Source: Gordius sp. MW1 (lineage: Eukaryota > Nematomorpha > Gordioida > Gordea > Gordiidae). From it: a DNA stretch of 64,000 nt. Location: contig OZ038531.1 of NCBI GenBank assembly GCA_964036665.1, forward strand, positions 8,246,168 to 8,310,167. The letters run 5' to 3'. Of the stretch, positions 1-14,100 are shown piece after piece. The number at the start of each line of letters is the position of its first letter. Positions within the stretch are counted from its first letter, which is position 1. The notes under the pieces were generated by a model, which ran no database searches, was not told where the DNA came from, and was given only the letters and a program-made list of their open reading frames with translations. The position numbers and the translations under genes are program-made.

Positions 1-1947
1 AAAAGCAATAATAAATATAGCATCGTTACTGGTAGGAATAAGGGTTCATTACACATATATAGTTTTATAGCATATACTTTTACATTATATTATAATGTAG
101 GACCCTTATTATGCCCCAAAAACTCTATTATTTTCTTTTCAAATAATTCCGCCACAACATATTTTAAAAGCTTATATTGTGTAGTTCAAAACAATATGAA
201 AATTCAGTGGATTAGAGTCCACTTGCCAACCCTACTTTTATAATATGAAAGGTAATGCAAATGGCAAAGAAATGCATAATGTAATTTAAGACTTGAAAAT
301 TTTTAAGGTGTACCATGATTTCAGGCTTAACAAATTCTTGGTAGTCTCAAGATTTAATGTAATGCATTTGAAAGCAATAGTTTGGCAGGCAGGTCGCTGG
401 GGTCCTCTAAAAACCTTTAGCCGTTGTAGTCAAATTTATATAATTATTTTGATTAATTTACCACAGATGCAAAATATTATCATCGGGGAGGAGGATTCTA
501 GGAATATTTACTACTTAATAAAATTTCATCTTAAATCTGTGTGTTTATATTATATTAATGCATAGCGTAGCCAGGATTGCCTCATGGGGGGGGGGTTTCC
601 AAAAAAATTTCCCCTAATGGTACTATTAAACAAAAATTTATTAAGCCTATATACAGTAGTGACGAAGGTAGGACTATCTAATTAAGGGGGGGGGGGGGGG
701 GTAAATTATGTGTCAAAGAATTTCGATTATATTAAAATTATATAAATTCAAAATCTACGATGGGTTTTTTGGTCAAAAATGCGTTAATAATATGTTCAGA
801 GACGCAAATAGCTAAGGGCTCTTTCCAATTTTTCTGTTTGCGCTAATTAGGGCCATTGTTTAGACTAAACACATGCATTGACATTTTAAGCTTAAAATTC
901 CCACCAGAAACAATAACTGTCCCGCCCGCCCCGCTGTAAAATTTGGCTTGTATCAGCATCTTCCTCGTTTAATTTAGAGGTTGAGATAGTTTTTTAGAGA
1001 AGGAATTGAGAATTAAATTACTTCTTATAGGACATAAATTATTTGTATAGATAATGTTATATTAAAATTAAATATCTAATTAAATAAGATAATATATTAT
1101 TTCTATATGCGCAACACACACAAGACTCCTATTAATATTTTTCCGTATAATTTAAAAAAAAACCAATTTTTTTGTCAATGGGGTGGGGAGGTTCCAACCC
1201 GAAAACCCCCCTTCCCTACGCTACTGATACGTCTCCATATCTAGCTTATTTTACTATGCCTTTTAAACCTTCTAAAATTATAACTTGTAAACACGTTTTA
1301 AATTTTTACTAATACCCATACTTTATTTTGGTAATATTACTACAATTTTTACGCTAATCTACCTAACCGATTGTTACAAATAATATTTTACACTAAACAC
1401 AGGCTTTCAGCTCAATGCAAATTTCGTGCTTGTATGAAATTATAAATTTTTTAATAAATCATAATGCTATTGCCTTTCTGTCAAAGACCGCATATTTATT
1501 TTCAAATTCAAGAGCTTAACAACTTTTGAGGTGGATTTCTCTTGGTCATTTCAAGGTTGATGAAATAAACTGAGCATAAACCATTTAAAGAGTGGCAATT
1601 CAAAGTAATAAATAGACTGGCGCAATAAAATCTTAATCCATGACACTATCTCCTTAATTTCATCAAATACGGCTATTTCACTCGCAAGTACATCGACATT
1701 TTGAATTTGTTAGAGGTGATTTTGAAGAAGGCCGAAGATTCGGCATCAATTTTCATTTTAATTTAGCATAAACACGCGTAACACATGAATGAATTTGACG
1801 CTTCTCTATTGCCTTTAGAGTCTGCCTGTGATAAAGCTCAATTAAGACATAAAAAATAATATTAACTATATGCATTTTATATTTAGAATATATTATTGAG
1901 AGTTGAAAGGTTGTGAGTAAGGGTTTTGATGTAGCTAAAGTTATATA
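1..1947. other. AT-rich spacer, no gene seen
   Basis: No open frame here has splice signals or a recognisable domain. The stretch is AT-rich with G-runs near 588, 685 and 1180. The only structure seen is a degraded inverted-repeat element at about 561-1226. Confidence 0.6.
561..1226. repeat. Degraded element with GTAGCC-type ends
   Basis: The left end (CATAGCGTAGCCAGGATTG) resembles the CATGGGCGTAGCCA ends of the small transposon family seen elsewhere in the window. The right end (CCCTACGCTACTG) is a decayed inverse. Long G-runs just inside the left end and C-runs near the right end match the family. It is longer than the 130-170 bp of the other copies and no target duplication is visible, so boundaries are approximate. 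Confidence 0.35.
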
Positions 1948-2857
1948 GGGGAGACCGGGGCTAGTCGTAGCCCGGGGTTACTATTATCTTTCTATTTATT
2001 TTTAAAAAAAATAATGATATTAAATCAAAATTTAAACCATATGTGTATTTTTCCATAAGGCATATGTGAAAAAAATTTTGTTTAAAAAAAATAAAATTTA
2101 AAATTTTTATTGCGAAAAAACAATTTTTCGGGGCTATTAGTAGTCTTGACAAAATTTTTTATTTTGCACATAAAATTTTTTTGGCTGAATATTTTAAATT
2201 GATTTAACTTTTATCTTATAAATGGAAATTTTTTATATAAAAACCGTCTAATGATTAAATTTTTAATGCAATATAACATCTTAAATTATTAATTGTTTAT
2301 GAAAATAGGGGTCGGGCTCGGGCTAGTTGAAGAGGGGCTATTGCTAGCCATTTTTTTTTGTTTCTTACAAATGACAAGATTTAAAAAACCAAAAATTTTG
2401 TTTAATAATTTAACTTAGTGTTATTTGGAATAGAAATAGACTATGATTATACATTACAAAACGACTAAAAGTTTTTTTCCATTGCTAAATCCGTCTTTTA
2501 AGTGTTCTTAAGTCCGATTGTCATCTTGACCCTTTTTTATTTTGTTTCATATAAAATACAACCATAATACATTTGCATTTTCTACATTTTTTATAACGAA
2601 ACATCTTTTTATTGATTTGTGTTAGTATAGATTAATAAAAAGTGAAAACGTTAGAGTTTATCTATCGGCTATGACTAGCCCCGGGCATTCTTAAAATTTC
2701 TTGGATTTTTGTTTTTTTAAACTTAATTTGTGAGAAAAATTTTTCCCTTTAGTAGAAAATAGAAATAGACCTTAAAAATATATTCCAACAAAAAAATTGG
2801 AAAAATAATTTTTAGTTTTTTTAAAACGCGATTTAATTTTTTATGGCTGGTCTCCCC
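1948..2857. mobile_element. Non-autonomous DNA transposon with GGGGAGACC ends at TA
   Basis: The left end reads GGGGAGACC preceded by TA. The right end reads GGTCTCCCC followed by TA. This gives a short terminal inverted repeat of about 9-11 bp with a TA duplication, as in Tc1/mariner-type elements. GC-rich GGGCTAGT/TAGCCC motifs recur inside near 1958-1976, 2309-2350 and 2670-2690 in both orientations. There is no coding capacity. It is not assigned to a known family. Confidence 0.5.
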
Positions 2858-2999
2858 TACATTTGTTTTATTAATTGCTATGTTCTCGCGGAGTTTTTGT
2901 GTGTGATTTTAATTATCACTAACGCTTCGCAAAAAGATGAACGAATTAATATCACGTAAATTTCTTCCAAACTTATTGAAATAGATCCTTCCCTGATCC

Positions 3000-3440
3000 T
3001 TATTTCGGAAACCCGCAAAGCTCAGCCCGACCCGCTGCCCGACCTTGCCAAACCGACCCACGGGCCGGGTCAGGCATCTGTTGCAATTTTAATGTTTGGG
3101 AGGGCCCGGGTGGACAACTTAACAAGATTCGGGCAATTCAGGCTTAATGAGATGTTTTAAATAATGTAGTAATTGCTTCGTGTGTTATTTTGTCACTTTT
3201 TTATTTGATTGTATTATATTTATAAGTCTTACTTCTCATCCAAAAATATCGAGAATAATTAAGAATATTTGGAAGATTTATCAAAATTAGTATTTAATAG
3301 ATTATCATTTAGGCGGGACAGTTCAAGAAGCTTTAATGATTTAGGCATGGTGGGGCGAACACTAAAATGGGTTGGGGCGGGCAATTGAATTATAAAATCG
3401 GGCGGGTTCGGGTAGCAAATTGGAATAAAGGTGACCTCTG
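3000..3440 (-). repeat. GC-rich hAT-like element, degraded copy
   Basis: It is homologous in inverted orientation to the intact element at 43716-44640. Shared features are a CCCGCTGCCCG stretch, an ACGGGCCGGG stretch and a GATTCGGGCAATTC stretch. The right end GTGACCTCTG corresponds to the CAGAGGTCAG terminus of the family. The left terminus is decayed and its position is approximate. Confidence 0.55.
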
Positions 3441-5039
3441 CCTTCTTTAAATTATGTATATGGCAACAAAAGCAATGCAAAGAGAAATAGATCTAATTTT
3501 TGTTTCAAAGCTTTATACAGGGAATTTCGTATTTTGAAAACTTGCGTCCAAGTATCCTTTTTGTATATGTATAAAACCAAGATCGACTGGGTTTTATTAT
3601 AGGTTTGTTTTAACAGCCTAGAGCTCAAATTTTATTTTCAATGATACACTCTCGAGTGCAACAAAGTTTTTTAAAGTTTGACTAATTAGGGTAAAAGCAT
3701 TTTTTAAAGTTGTGAATAAACGTCTTCAACTAATCGTTATTGACCTGCTTTATTGTCAGCTCAGTACCTGTTTATATTATACAATAAACGAGATATAGTT
3801 ATGTAATACCAATCCTTTGAATAATATAGAATTTGTGTTAAATAATGGTAATGATGTCGATAATTAAAAAAAAAATTACAAGTGAGGTGAATTACAAATA
3901 AGGAGGTAAATTATAAATGAACAAATGACGAGGTAAATTAGAAAGAGTAGGCAAACAAATGAAGGTCTTTTCTTTTTCCTCACTTTATTATTTACCTTGC
4001 ATCCAGTATCACAATTTATTAAAATAATTTTTTGGGAAGATCACCGACTTAGAAAGATCTGCAAAATTGATATTTGATGCGAATTTCATGAGACTAAAAC
4101 CTTTCTAAACATAAATAGTTAATATAAAGCTGTTATAATTGAGATTGCTTTAATTAAATTTGATGAACCTGCTTGAAGATGTAAATTTAATTGATCAAAC
4201 TTGCTCTGTTAAACAGAATAACACAACTCAGCCTAATTTAATCATTTGTTTTGTAAGTTTTGTAAACATCTAAAATACTAAATAACATTTTGACATTCCA
4301 CCAAAATTAAGAATTAAAAAAATGACACGCCATCGCCTCTCTAGAATTATTTTCCCCTCTCCGCCACTGATTTGACCCCGATCCCTGTGGAAGGCGATAT
4401 CGGACACTTTGAAATTTCTGATAAAAATCATAGCTAATGATAGCGATAATGAGAAGATAATGAATGAGCTCTCAATGCAATCCGTACTTTAAAATTTTTG
4501 GAGTTAGAAAATTAATTGTTTAGTAAATTTCTAAGGTGTTAATAACATGTATTTAATGATACAGAAGATTTATTTGGTATATTCAAATCAAATATAATTT
4601 GATACGATTCACACGCACTGCACTGTACTAGTAGCTCCGATATTAATTTATGAGAAAAAAAATGAATAATTTGGCGCTTGATTAAAAAAAATATCTGAAT
4701 ATAAGTTTCAATCTGAAAAAGACTTGGCCTTTATGAAATGCTTTGCAGTGAAATGTCTTAAATTGAAATATGAGACGAGTTGAAATTTTTAAAAAATTGT
4801 TTTTGAACCTACCCTTTATATATCCACAAAAATAAGAATCTTGGAAAATTTGTCTGTTTGGACCAGTTTAGAGGAAGATATTTACATATCTCTTGATCTT
4901 GTTTCTACGCATACCATTATGTTGAAAAAATCATCCTAAACCTCCCAAAACATTTTGACATTCTTGGGAGACAACCATAGATGTAAAAAGAATTGAAATA
5001 TAAATTTAAATTTCGTTGAGCGTTAAATGTATCTATGGT
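3441..5039. other. AT-rich spacer, nothing recognised
   Basis: No gene, RNA or bounded repeat was recognised in this stretch. Short open frames here have no domain signature. Confidence 0.5.
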
Positions 5040-5187
5040 CATGGGCGTTGCCAGCATTGGAATTGAGGGGGGAAATAATGATTTAGGGAGGGCAAAATCG
5101 TCATTTTTTAGAATTTTAGCCCTGACATTAATAAATTTAAACAATTAGATTTAGAGGGGAAAAAGTCCCCCCTCGGCTAAGTTCTTG
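5040..5187. mobile_element. Small hAT-like MITE (GTAGCC family), decayed right end
   Basis: The left end CATGGGCGTTGCCA matches the family terminus; the right end is diverged. The flanks are TCTATGGT at 5032-5039 and TTTATGGT at 5188-5195, a 7-of-8 match for an 8-bp target duplication. The element is non-coding. Confidence 0.7.
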
Positions 5188-5455
5188 TTTATGGTTGTAT
5201 TGCTTTGCTTCTCACACAAACTTACTCTTTTAAAAAGGAAGCATATAATAATTCTATTTCGATTTCCTTTAACTTTTTATAACGATAGGGTGAACTTTAT
5301 GCTAAAAAATTAGAAATGTAACCCATTTTAGAAAGTCAGCCATTTACCATTGAGTTTAGGGAGTGGCCCCGTTATGTTTAATTCCGCCACAATTTTTATT
5401 AAAATATCTTTGTTGACTCACACTTAGCGTTTATAAGAAACTACCACATTACACT

Positions 5456-5625
5456 CATGGGCGTAGCCAAGGGGGGCAGGGGCAGGGAGGGGCGGCTGCC
5501 CCCCTCTAAATCCAAAAATTTGTTGAAATTTCTTACAATTATGGCTAAAATTGAAAAAAATTATCATTTTGCCCCTCCCTAAATCGTTATTGCCCCCTCT
5601 AATCCCAATGCTGGCTACGCCCATG
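5456..5625. mobile_element. Small hAT-like MITE (GTAGCC family), intact
   Basis: The 170-bp element starts CATGGGCGTAGCCA and ends TGGCTACGCCCATG, a perfect terminal inverted repeat of at least 14 bp. It is flanked by a perfect 8-bp target duplication, ATTACACT, at 5448-5455 and 5626-5633. It has no coding capacity. The 8-bp duplication is the hallmark of hAT transposase. This is the best-preserved copy in the window. Confidence 0.88.
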
Positions 5626-5633
5626 ATTACACT

Positions 5634-7055
5634 TAAAGAGGAAATGGCTTACACAATCTTTTAAGCATCTCCATATCAAAATTAAGTTTGGTAATAAAAT
5701 CAATAAAACACAGATTCATTTCATAAGATATAAACATTTAGGTAATTATGAGTTATTCAATTTATCCATTAAAATCTTAAAGTAAAATATAAATGCATTT
5801 TTAATACCATATCTGGATTAAACTTAAACCGTCGTATTCAATAAGTTGGGTGATTTTTTAATGCCGCAATCAAATGACCAACTCTAAATGCAATGCTTGC
5901 TAACTGCTTAGCTAAGAGGGAATGTAGAAAATGAACAAACCATTCCTAAATTGATATTAATTAATTTATTTATTTTTTAATAGCTTTTATACACAACGTT
6001 AACAGAGACTTTCGTTATTAAGATAGTCAAAATTAATGCTATTATATTTAATAAGCCTAAATTATTAACGAGAATCATTATTATTGATCCAGTAAGATAT
6101 CGTAGTATATATTGATTTCTAAGAAATCATTTATAATTCGTTTTTAATACAATCCAACCCCCTTTTTCGGGAAATAAAAAAATCCAACTCATCATTTATT
6201 TATTAGCTTAAGTTTATACAGGTATATAATATTAAATGGTATATATTTATACAAAAGCATTGTTGATATTAAACACCATATAATATATTGCATCCTCCTC
6301 AAGTATATCTCATTTTTATTAATATAATTAGAACCCACTAAAAATCAGGACTAGGTCTGTGACCTGTTATATAATAAGTTAAACATCTTCATATGAGTAG
6401 TTACTTATATCAATGATTTCCGAAAAATAATTAATATTATAGTTACAACATATTAAATAATTAAGATTTTATTTGTAATTGTTACGACGCGATTATGTAA
6501 ACAATTCGATTACCGAGTCAGATTGCACACATAACATATTGCATTTAATTTTTGTTCCTCGTAAAGTGATGCTCCTGCTAATAAATCTATTAAAAACATA
6601 TTGCATGTTCGAGCGAGGCGCTCTTTTGAGTAAATAATAACAAAAATTATATAATCAAATCTTTCCGTGGTTTAGATTCAATATAAAAGAAAATATGTAG
6701 ATATAAATTGAGGGACAATTATAAAATTTGATTAAACTATTTATAAGTTATATTTACAATTGATTATTTAATTAATTCCGGTTCTGTTAATATTTGAAGA
6801 TAATAATAACTCCATTTAGGAGTACTGCAATTAACTTAAAAGTTTATCAGCGCCATCTTGAGGCAATTTTAATTAGAGACTAATTTGACTATAAATATCA
6901 CTAGGTATCTTTTTTAGCATGTGACTCGAAATGATATAAGACATATAACGTTATCGCTCTTATTCGAGCTCATCAGTATGCCATAGAAAGGCTGTGCAAG
7001 CGATAAATGTAATACATCTATTAGTTAATAATAGCGCAATGTTATATGAAAAAAT
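5634..7055. other. AT-rich spacer, nothing recognised
   Basis: Very AT-rich sequence with no gene or bounded repeat recognised, running up to the left end of the RTE element. Confidence 0.5.
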
Positions 7056-10000
7056 TAACACTACCTACGACGGTCCCAAGTCCGTGTGCAAAAAGTGGAG
7101 GGTTGGCGTCAGGTCGGAAACCGGTTATAAAATCCAACTCCAAAATTATGATAGTTTTAAACAATATTTTACAAGAAAAGGCTAGGGCGTCCTCCACAAA
7201 CGACGCGCACTGCATACCTGGCCCGTGCAATGTGAAAAATACACTAGGGTTACTGCCCAACTCACAACGAAGGCGGTTAAAAAAATTAGTTGTTGAAAGA
7301 ATGCGAATAACGTGCTGGAATGTGGGAAACCTGACGGAAAAGAGCATCGAGGTCGCACAAATGCTAAAAAGAAGAAAGGTACACATCGCCTGCCTACAAG
7401 AGACGAGGTGGAACGGAACGAAAGCTCCGGAATTAGGAGAAGGATACAAGCTTTCCTACAGTGGGTCACCAAATCGTAGAAACGGGGTCGGTATCGTCCT
7501 AAGCGAATCGTTCAAGGACAAGGTCGTGGAAGTCAAGCGTTGTTCCGACAGGCTAATGTGGGTGACGATTGCACAAGGGGGCCTCCTAACCGTTATGTGC
7601 GCATATACTTCCCAAATTGGGTGTATGGAATCAGAGAAAGACATATTCTTCGATTCATTGGAAAAGGAAATACAAGTAATCCGACAGGAAGAAAGGCTAA
7701 TTATTGGGGCCGATTTCAACGCTCACGTAGGAAAAGATCGCCTTGGGTATGAACGCAATCATGGAGGCTATGGGCATGGTCTGAAGAACAAAGAAGGGGA
7801 AAAACTTCTCCAATTATCTCAAGCATATGACATGGCGATCGTTAACACCTATTTTCAAAAACGTGAATATCATATTGTGACCTATAGAAGTGGGAAGCAT
7901 TTTAGTCAAATTGACTATTTGCTTATACGACGAAGGAACTTATGGAGCATCAAGAATTGCAAAGTAATACCGGGAGAAGAAATCGCCAGACAACATCGTC
8001 CCCTTGTTATGGATCTTGACAGAATAATATTTCCCAAAAGAAGAAAGGTCTATAAGCCTCGAATTCGATACGCAAGGCTAAAGGATACGTCGACAAACGA
8101 AAAATACCATCAAAAAGCGTCCTCACTCTTGGGTGCAAGGAAGTTGCAAAGGGACGTAGACGACAAATGGGAGACGCTATCTAAGGAAATAAAGAAAACA
8201 GCGATTCGTGTTCTAGGACAGACCAAAGGAGGCAAAGCTATGAATAGGGCACTATGGTGGTGGGATCAATCGGTTAGGGATTTCATCGAAAGAAAGAAAA
8301 TTCTATATAGACGGTGGCATAAATCAAAGAAGTCGGAGGATTATCAAGAGTATAGGGACGCAAAGAGGGCCACAATAAAGGCCGTTGCAATAGCGAAGAA
8401 TGCCGCCTACACCGAGATGGCAAACAAACTGGATTATAAAGGGGGCGATAGGCTTATGTACAAATTGGCCAAAAGGGAGAAGAGAAGCCGCGATGTCGGA
8501 GTTCTTAAAATAATCAAAGATGTGAAGGGTCAAACCTTATTCAAGCCGAAGGAAGTGATGGAAAGGTGGAAAAGATATTTTAAAATCCTTATGAATATTG
8601 CAAATGACAAGGATTTCCTTCCCGAAATTGAGCCAAATATAAGTATGGTTGAACACTTTCAGGAGGATGAAGTTAGGGCACAAATGAACAAGATGCAAAA
8701 AGAAAAAGCAAATTGCCCCGATGGAATACCTATGGAAGCATTGCTCGGATGTCGTGAAGAAGGAGTCACCACACCATGACGAACCTCCTTAACAAGATCT
8801 TGGTAGAAGAGCGAATTCCTAATCAATGGAGAGCAAGCACGATTATACCCATATTTAAAGGCAAAGGAGACCCTCAAGACTGTGGCAATTACAAAGGTAT
8901 CAAGCTAACTTGCCACTCCTTGAAACTTATGGAAAGGATCTTAGTAACAAGGCTGAAAAACGAGGTGAAAATATCGGCTAACCAATTCGGATTTGTGGCC
9001 GGCAAATCCACAATCGACCCAATCTTCGCACTAAGGCAAATGATGGATAAGTATGGTGAAAAGAAGAAAGACCTACATATGGTCTTTATCGACTTGGAGA
9101 AAGCTTATGACACGGTCCCCCGCGATTTAATATGGTGGTGCCTGAGAAAACAAAATATCCCTGACGCATATATACGGCTTCTGAAAAATATTTATGAAGA
9201 CTCAAACTCTTGCGTTAGGACGACAGTTGGAGACTCTAAATCTTTTCGGGTTAAAATTGGATTACATCAAGGATCTGCTTTAAGTCCCTTTTTATTTAAT
9301 ATAATTATAGACACGATAACGAGGGACAGTCAAAAGCCATCGCCATAGTGTATGCTATATGCCGATGATATAGTACTATGCGAGGGAACAAGGGAGAAAG
9401 TATTTGAAGATACCGAAAGTGGTCAAAGCGCTTAACTGGATATGGGTTAAAGGTAAACGATGGAAAAACGGTATACATGGAAATGAACGGTACAAGTAGC
9501 CCATCGCTAGATGACCCTCTAAAGTACCCAAAAGTAGACAGGTATACAAACCTCGGCTCGATGCTACATCAAGAGAGAGGTTGGGCAACGGAGGTCAATG
9601 CCCGCAAGGATGGCTTAATGGCGAAGTATATCCGGTGTAATGTGCGACAAGAAAATGCCAATATAGTTGAAGAGCAAAGCTTACAAATCCATCGTAAGAC
9701 CGGTAAAACTTTATGGAAGTGAAACATGGGCATTAAACACCACGGAAGGAAAGCTATTACAAGCCACAGAGATGAGAATGATACGTTGGAGCTTGGGGTA
9801 TACTAAGCTCGACCATATGAAGAATGACTTTCTCATGACAAAAATGGGTATTCAACCTATGGGGGACATGATTAACAAAAATCGGCTAAGGTGGTATGGG
9901 CATATAGTAAGAAGAGACACGAATGACGTAAATTGAATAGTACGGGACATGGAGGTACCGGGCAAGAGAGGAAGAGGACGACCCCGTGTCACGTGGAAAG

Positions 10001-10116
10001 GGCAAGTTGATAAAGTAATGAAAACAAAAGAGATTAGTCAAGATATGCAACTTACCCGGTCAAGATGGAAGAAACTCATCAAAACAAACCCCACGACTGT
10101 GGGACCAAATAACTGA
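7046..10116 (+). pseudogene. RTE endonuclease-reverse transcriptase, broken
   Basis: This polyprotein nicks target DNA and reverse-transcribes the element RNA. Endonuclease motifs are seen in order: TCWNVGNLTE after a Met at 7301, the catalytic CLQETRWNG, GADFNAHVG, QIDYLLIRR and RQHRPLVMDL. The reverse transcriptase follows, with FKGKGDPQDCGNYKGI, FIDLEKAYDTVPRD (first catalytic Asp), GLHQGSALSPFLFN and the YADD box at 9358-9369. The C-terminal WYGHIVRR-type stretch is also present. Breaks are a frameshift near 8770, a stop at 9346-9348 where the family normally has Trp, further frameshifts between 9440 and 9670, and a stop near 9934. In databases such proteins are often mislabelled craniofacial development protein 2-like. 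This copy is not functional. Confidence 0.93.
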
Positions 10117-10129
10117 TAAAGAAGAAAAA
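7056..10129 (+). mobile_element. RTE-type non-LTR retrotransposon, near full length
   Basis: The element is about 3.07 kb and carries an apurinic endonuclease domain followed by a reverse transcriptase. Its ends were set by comparison with the inverted copy at 29301-31701: both start at AACACTACCT and end in an ATAAAGAAGAAA tail. RTE elements typically end in a short A-rich or simple-repeat tail rather than long poly(A), which fits. No clear target duplication was found. It is richer in G and C than its flanks, which marks it off as an insertion. Confidence 0.9.
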
Positions 10130-11185
10130 GAATATATGCAGAAAATTAATTATTTAAGATTTCCATCATCGTTATTTAATTGGTAGAAGTTAAGTTTTAA
10201 TCCGTCTTTGTATGGTTTCTATTAATTGTTTGTGTATTACAAAATATTTTTAAGTCTGTTATATACATAAACTAATATTAGTCTATATTTAAATAACATG
10301 TTCAGCTAAATAATTTATTTATAGCGTCCTTATTAGATTATAATGTCTAATAGAGATATGCATTCATTTTTAATGGTATACTTTAATTAATTAATTAATT
10401 AGATTAAATTTAATTGCCATTCTTTTGTATTATCTCAAAGTAATGGTTGAATAGTATAAAAACACTCATGGTACATAGAAAATTATAGCATCGAGAGCGA
10501 AACCTTAAAATCGGTGAGGTGTTCCTTTTTAAACAAAACGTTTTTCATAAGAAACTGCAAACCAACTTATTAAATTAATTACGAGTATCCTGATCCTGAT
10601 AGCTAATATATTTTATCGATAAAAGCAATTTCATATTGCAATACCCTTTATTAGATGACCTGGAGACTAATGGAGTACGTTACAAAAGGTATTCTATTTC
10701 AATTATCATCATATAATCCATAGATAGACTAAACGATGTGAAAAAGGCTATTGATTTTTGAATAATGTGGTAGAAGACGTAGACCGTTAAAAGGGATTTG
10801 CTATTAATTGCTATTAATAGACAAAAATTAGCTGCTACGCCCAACATTGTCTAATGCTATGGCAGATCATCTAAGTTAGCACTTTATTTATTTTTTTATT
10901 TTTTAAGAAGTCACTTAGGAGGGCTTTAACTGATATTGCCCTTTTAAAAGAATACCTTTTAGCCGAGCAAGATTAGTTTCTTCTACTCTTTCCATTAATA
11001 ATTCATGACAAATTTTATTTCACAATCTAGCGCGGGCATTTTGCACCTTATATTCGTCACTTTTAGATGTCATCAGTCTCGTTCTATACATCGTTCAGGG
11101 TCTAAATACTTTAAAAAATCCTCTAGTACGCATTAACGTTCGTCCTATATATACACATGAGAATTGATAAAATACTTCAAAATAT
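10130..11185. other. AT-rich spacer upstream of peptide-precursor gene
   Basis: No coding or repeat structure was recognised. This is the 5' flank of the gene starting at 11186. The promoter cannot be placed with confidence. Confidence 0.45.
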
Positions 11186-14100
11186 ATGATGTCTTGCAAG
11201 TTTTATAGGATAAAGAGACTTATTTTAATTATTCCAGTTATCATAATGACGGAGCTGTGCCATGGGGGGATTGTGAGATGTGAAAAATACTTTGTAGCCT
11301 CACAATCGGGTATTCTAAGCAGCAGGACAAACACTACCAAATTACCTCAATTAGGAAATCATTTAGGTAACGGAATAAATTTCGAAAAAATGTCATTAAT
11401 TTGTCTTAAACACTATTAAAAAATAAACATTTAACATATATTTAAAGGATCCGATCACTTACGCCTAGATAATTCATATTTCTTCAAATTAAAATTAATA
11501 TAAATATACATTGATATTATTGCATATTAGAAAGGTATATTGACAAAATTCCCCAGAATAATTAATTCATAGGGTATTTTGATAATTCCACTTATTGCAT
11601 CTAAACTTATCATCAATGTTATTAATCGCCTCAGGACAGTTACAAAATTAATTATGTATTTTAATTAATCCATATAATAAACTCGGTTTTATTAATCAAA
11701 CAATAAATTTGTTTTAGCTTAGATACTCATTGATTAACACTGAACTTATCTAAAGGAGTAATGTCTAAAATTAATTATTTAAATATATATTTACAAATAA
11801 TCACATAAATATTTTGTTTTCGTTAAAGTTAAATTCTTATTTAACCCTAAGCTCATTAATATGCGATTTAAATAGTAGTTTCGTTTTTTGAAATGTCAAT
11901 ACTGATTTATCATAGCAATAAACTTGTATCTTATAAATAAATGATCAATAAATTGTAAATTTAGTAACTGTGACTAATTTATTCATTCGAATACCAAATC
12001 CTTAGTACTACTCTCTTTTTATTCGCATATTAGTGATTAAATAAGTAATAAGAAAATTTTTAAATTTATTATGCATTTCAACCTTCTGGGTAAAGATTTA
12101 AATAATTCTCTACAAAATATATTTAAATAAAATGAATAATTAGGTGTTTTTGTAATTATGCACAAAAAATGTCTAAGCTATTGGTTTGTTTCACTTCTTC
12201 CCTACATGTATTTGGCCCAAAAGTCGTGAGGTTCGCTTCAGAGACAATAAAATTCAGGCCAGGCCTGTGAACCCCGTCTTAAATTTGGATTCTTGAGCGC
12301 GCCCGAACTGGGGCCATAACAAGATTCCAGCAATTCGGGCTTAATGAATTTATAGTGTGTATTGTACTTTTTTATTTGATTGTATAATATTCATTAATTT
12401 TTTTTTAATGATTATATTTTTTATTAAATGGTTTACAAAAAATTACATTCACGACTAAAAAAAATAAAAACGCGCTATGACTAAACGGATGGCATTGATC
12501 CGTGTATGGAAATCATGTTGGATTTAACGATTTCCATTGTGATCCTTTGCCTGAATTGCCTAATCATAAAAAACGGGAATTAATTAAAAATTTCTTTGCA
12601 AAATAACGAAATTACTGCTATCAAGCATTTCGGGCAGCCCAAATGATTCAGGATGATCAGGGGCAGATGGGTTAGGGCGGGCACGGGCCGGCAATTTAGC
12701 TATTAAATAAGACCGGGCCAGGTTCAGACAGAATGACTCAAACAAAGCTTTTCTTGGATTTGTTTTGATAAATTTTTTATATCTTGATCGAGTACGGGAG
12801 ATGTTGGCAATTATCTTCTTAGTTTATAACTTTGTTTACTCGTCCTTTCCAGTTCCACAAAATACGAGGTCGTCCTTTTCCTCTCTTCCCCAGCACCTCT
12901 AAAATACATTTTAATTTACCTCATTCGTCTCCTTATTTTATGACCATACTACGTTAGTCGATTATCGTTTATCAAGTCGGCCACAAACGTACCTTTTTTA
13001 AATAAACAATATAATTAAATTGTCAACTTTTAGGCTTTCGTGTCTAACTCTTTGATAAAAGGTAGGGAATTTTTTATTAGCAATTATATTATTAGTTTGA
13101 AATAACATTATGTATATATTTTTGTTATTATAATTAATTGCAATAAATATGATTAAGTATCTGTATTCATTAACGACTTCACGCAGGTTTAATCAATAAA
13201 TTATTTAAATTGATGCATATTTTATAATGAGTCTCTATCTTTATATCTTCCAATGGCATGGAGATATGAATCTATAACAGTAGTTATCAATTTTATGGCC
13301 TGCACATTAATACTGCTAAAACCTTTTTACAACTTATAAAATGATTAATAATTAACTACACATTAGAAACAATGACGATGTTTGATAAATATTATGCCAT
13401 AAACTCAAGTAATTATACGATACAGATAACATTGCCTCTCCTAATTTTTTTAAGATAATGAGGACGCTTTGCAAATATGCTAATATCGAGATTACAATAA
13501 TTGGATTTTTAATTACTTTTTTCGTGAGCTTTGTTCTTAAAACTTAAAGTAACTTTCATAAGGCCTACCTATTAATTAAAATAATAATTTCATCTTAATC
13601 TCTTATCTAATCATTTCCAGATAATTATAAGTGCACCTTTTAAAAGTTTTTACATTATGCAGTTGAGTGTATAAAGTAGCTGCCGTTTCTAACTATGTGA
13701 CGTATACAGGGCATTTATAATATAGACTGGGTAAAATGCATAACTTAAATTTCATTTAAAAAAGATGAAACCATTATATAATTCATTTCCCATGAGAGCT
13801 GATTATCAATATTACCTAATTAAATATATATATCTTATACCAACTGTAAAGATTACCTTTTTATTATCACATTTTAATATGAAAAATTTAATATTTTGGT
13901 CTTGTTAACCCACTACTTAACTTTGCCATGCCAAATATTTTAATTTATAATTATGCAATTTTAGCAACTTTGTTTGTAAACAATAGTGTTGTAAAAACGG
14001 CTGGATTTTGTTTGGTCTACCTTTGGTTTTAGTAGAATAAACATAAACAAGCCAAAGATCTTTCGTCTGTTTTTCTTTGTCGCATGACTAGACTAAAGTT

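Noticed and set aside
7042-7752. Open frames on the minus strand and in other + frames across the RTE element
   Set aside because: They are shadows of the endonuclease frame; the + frame carries the catalytic motifs.
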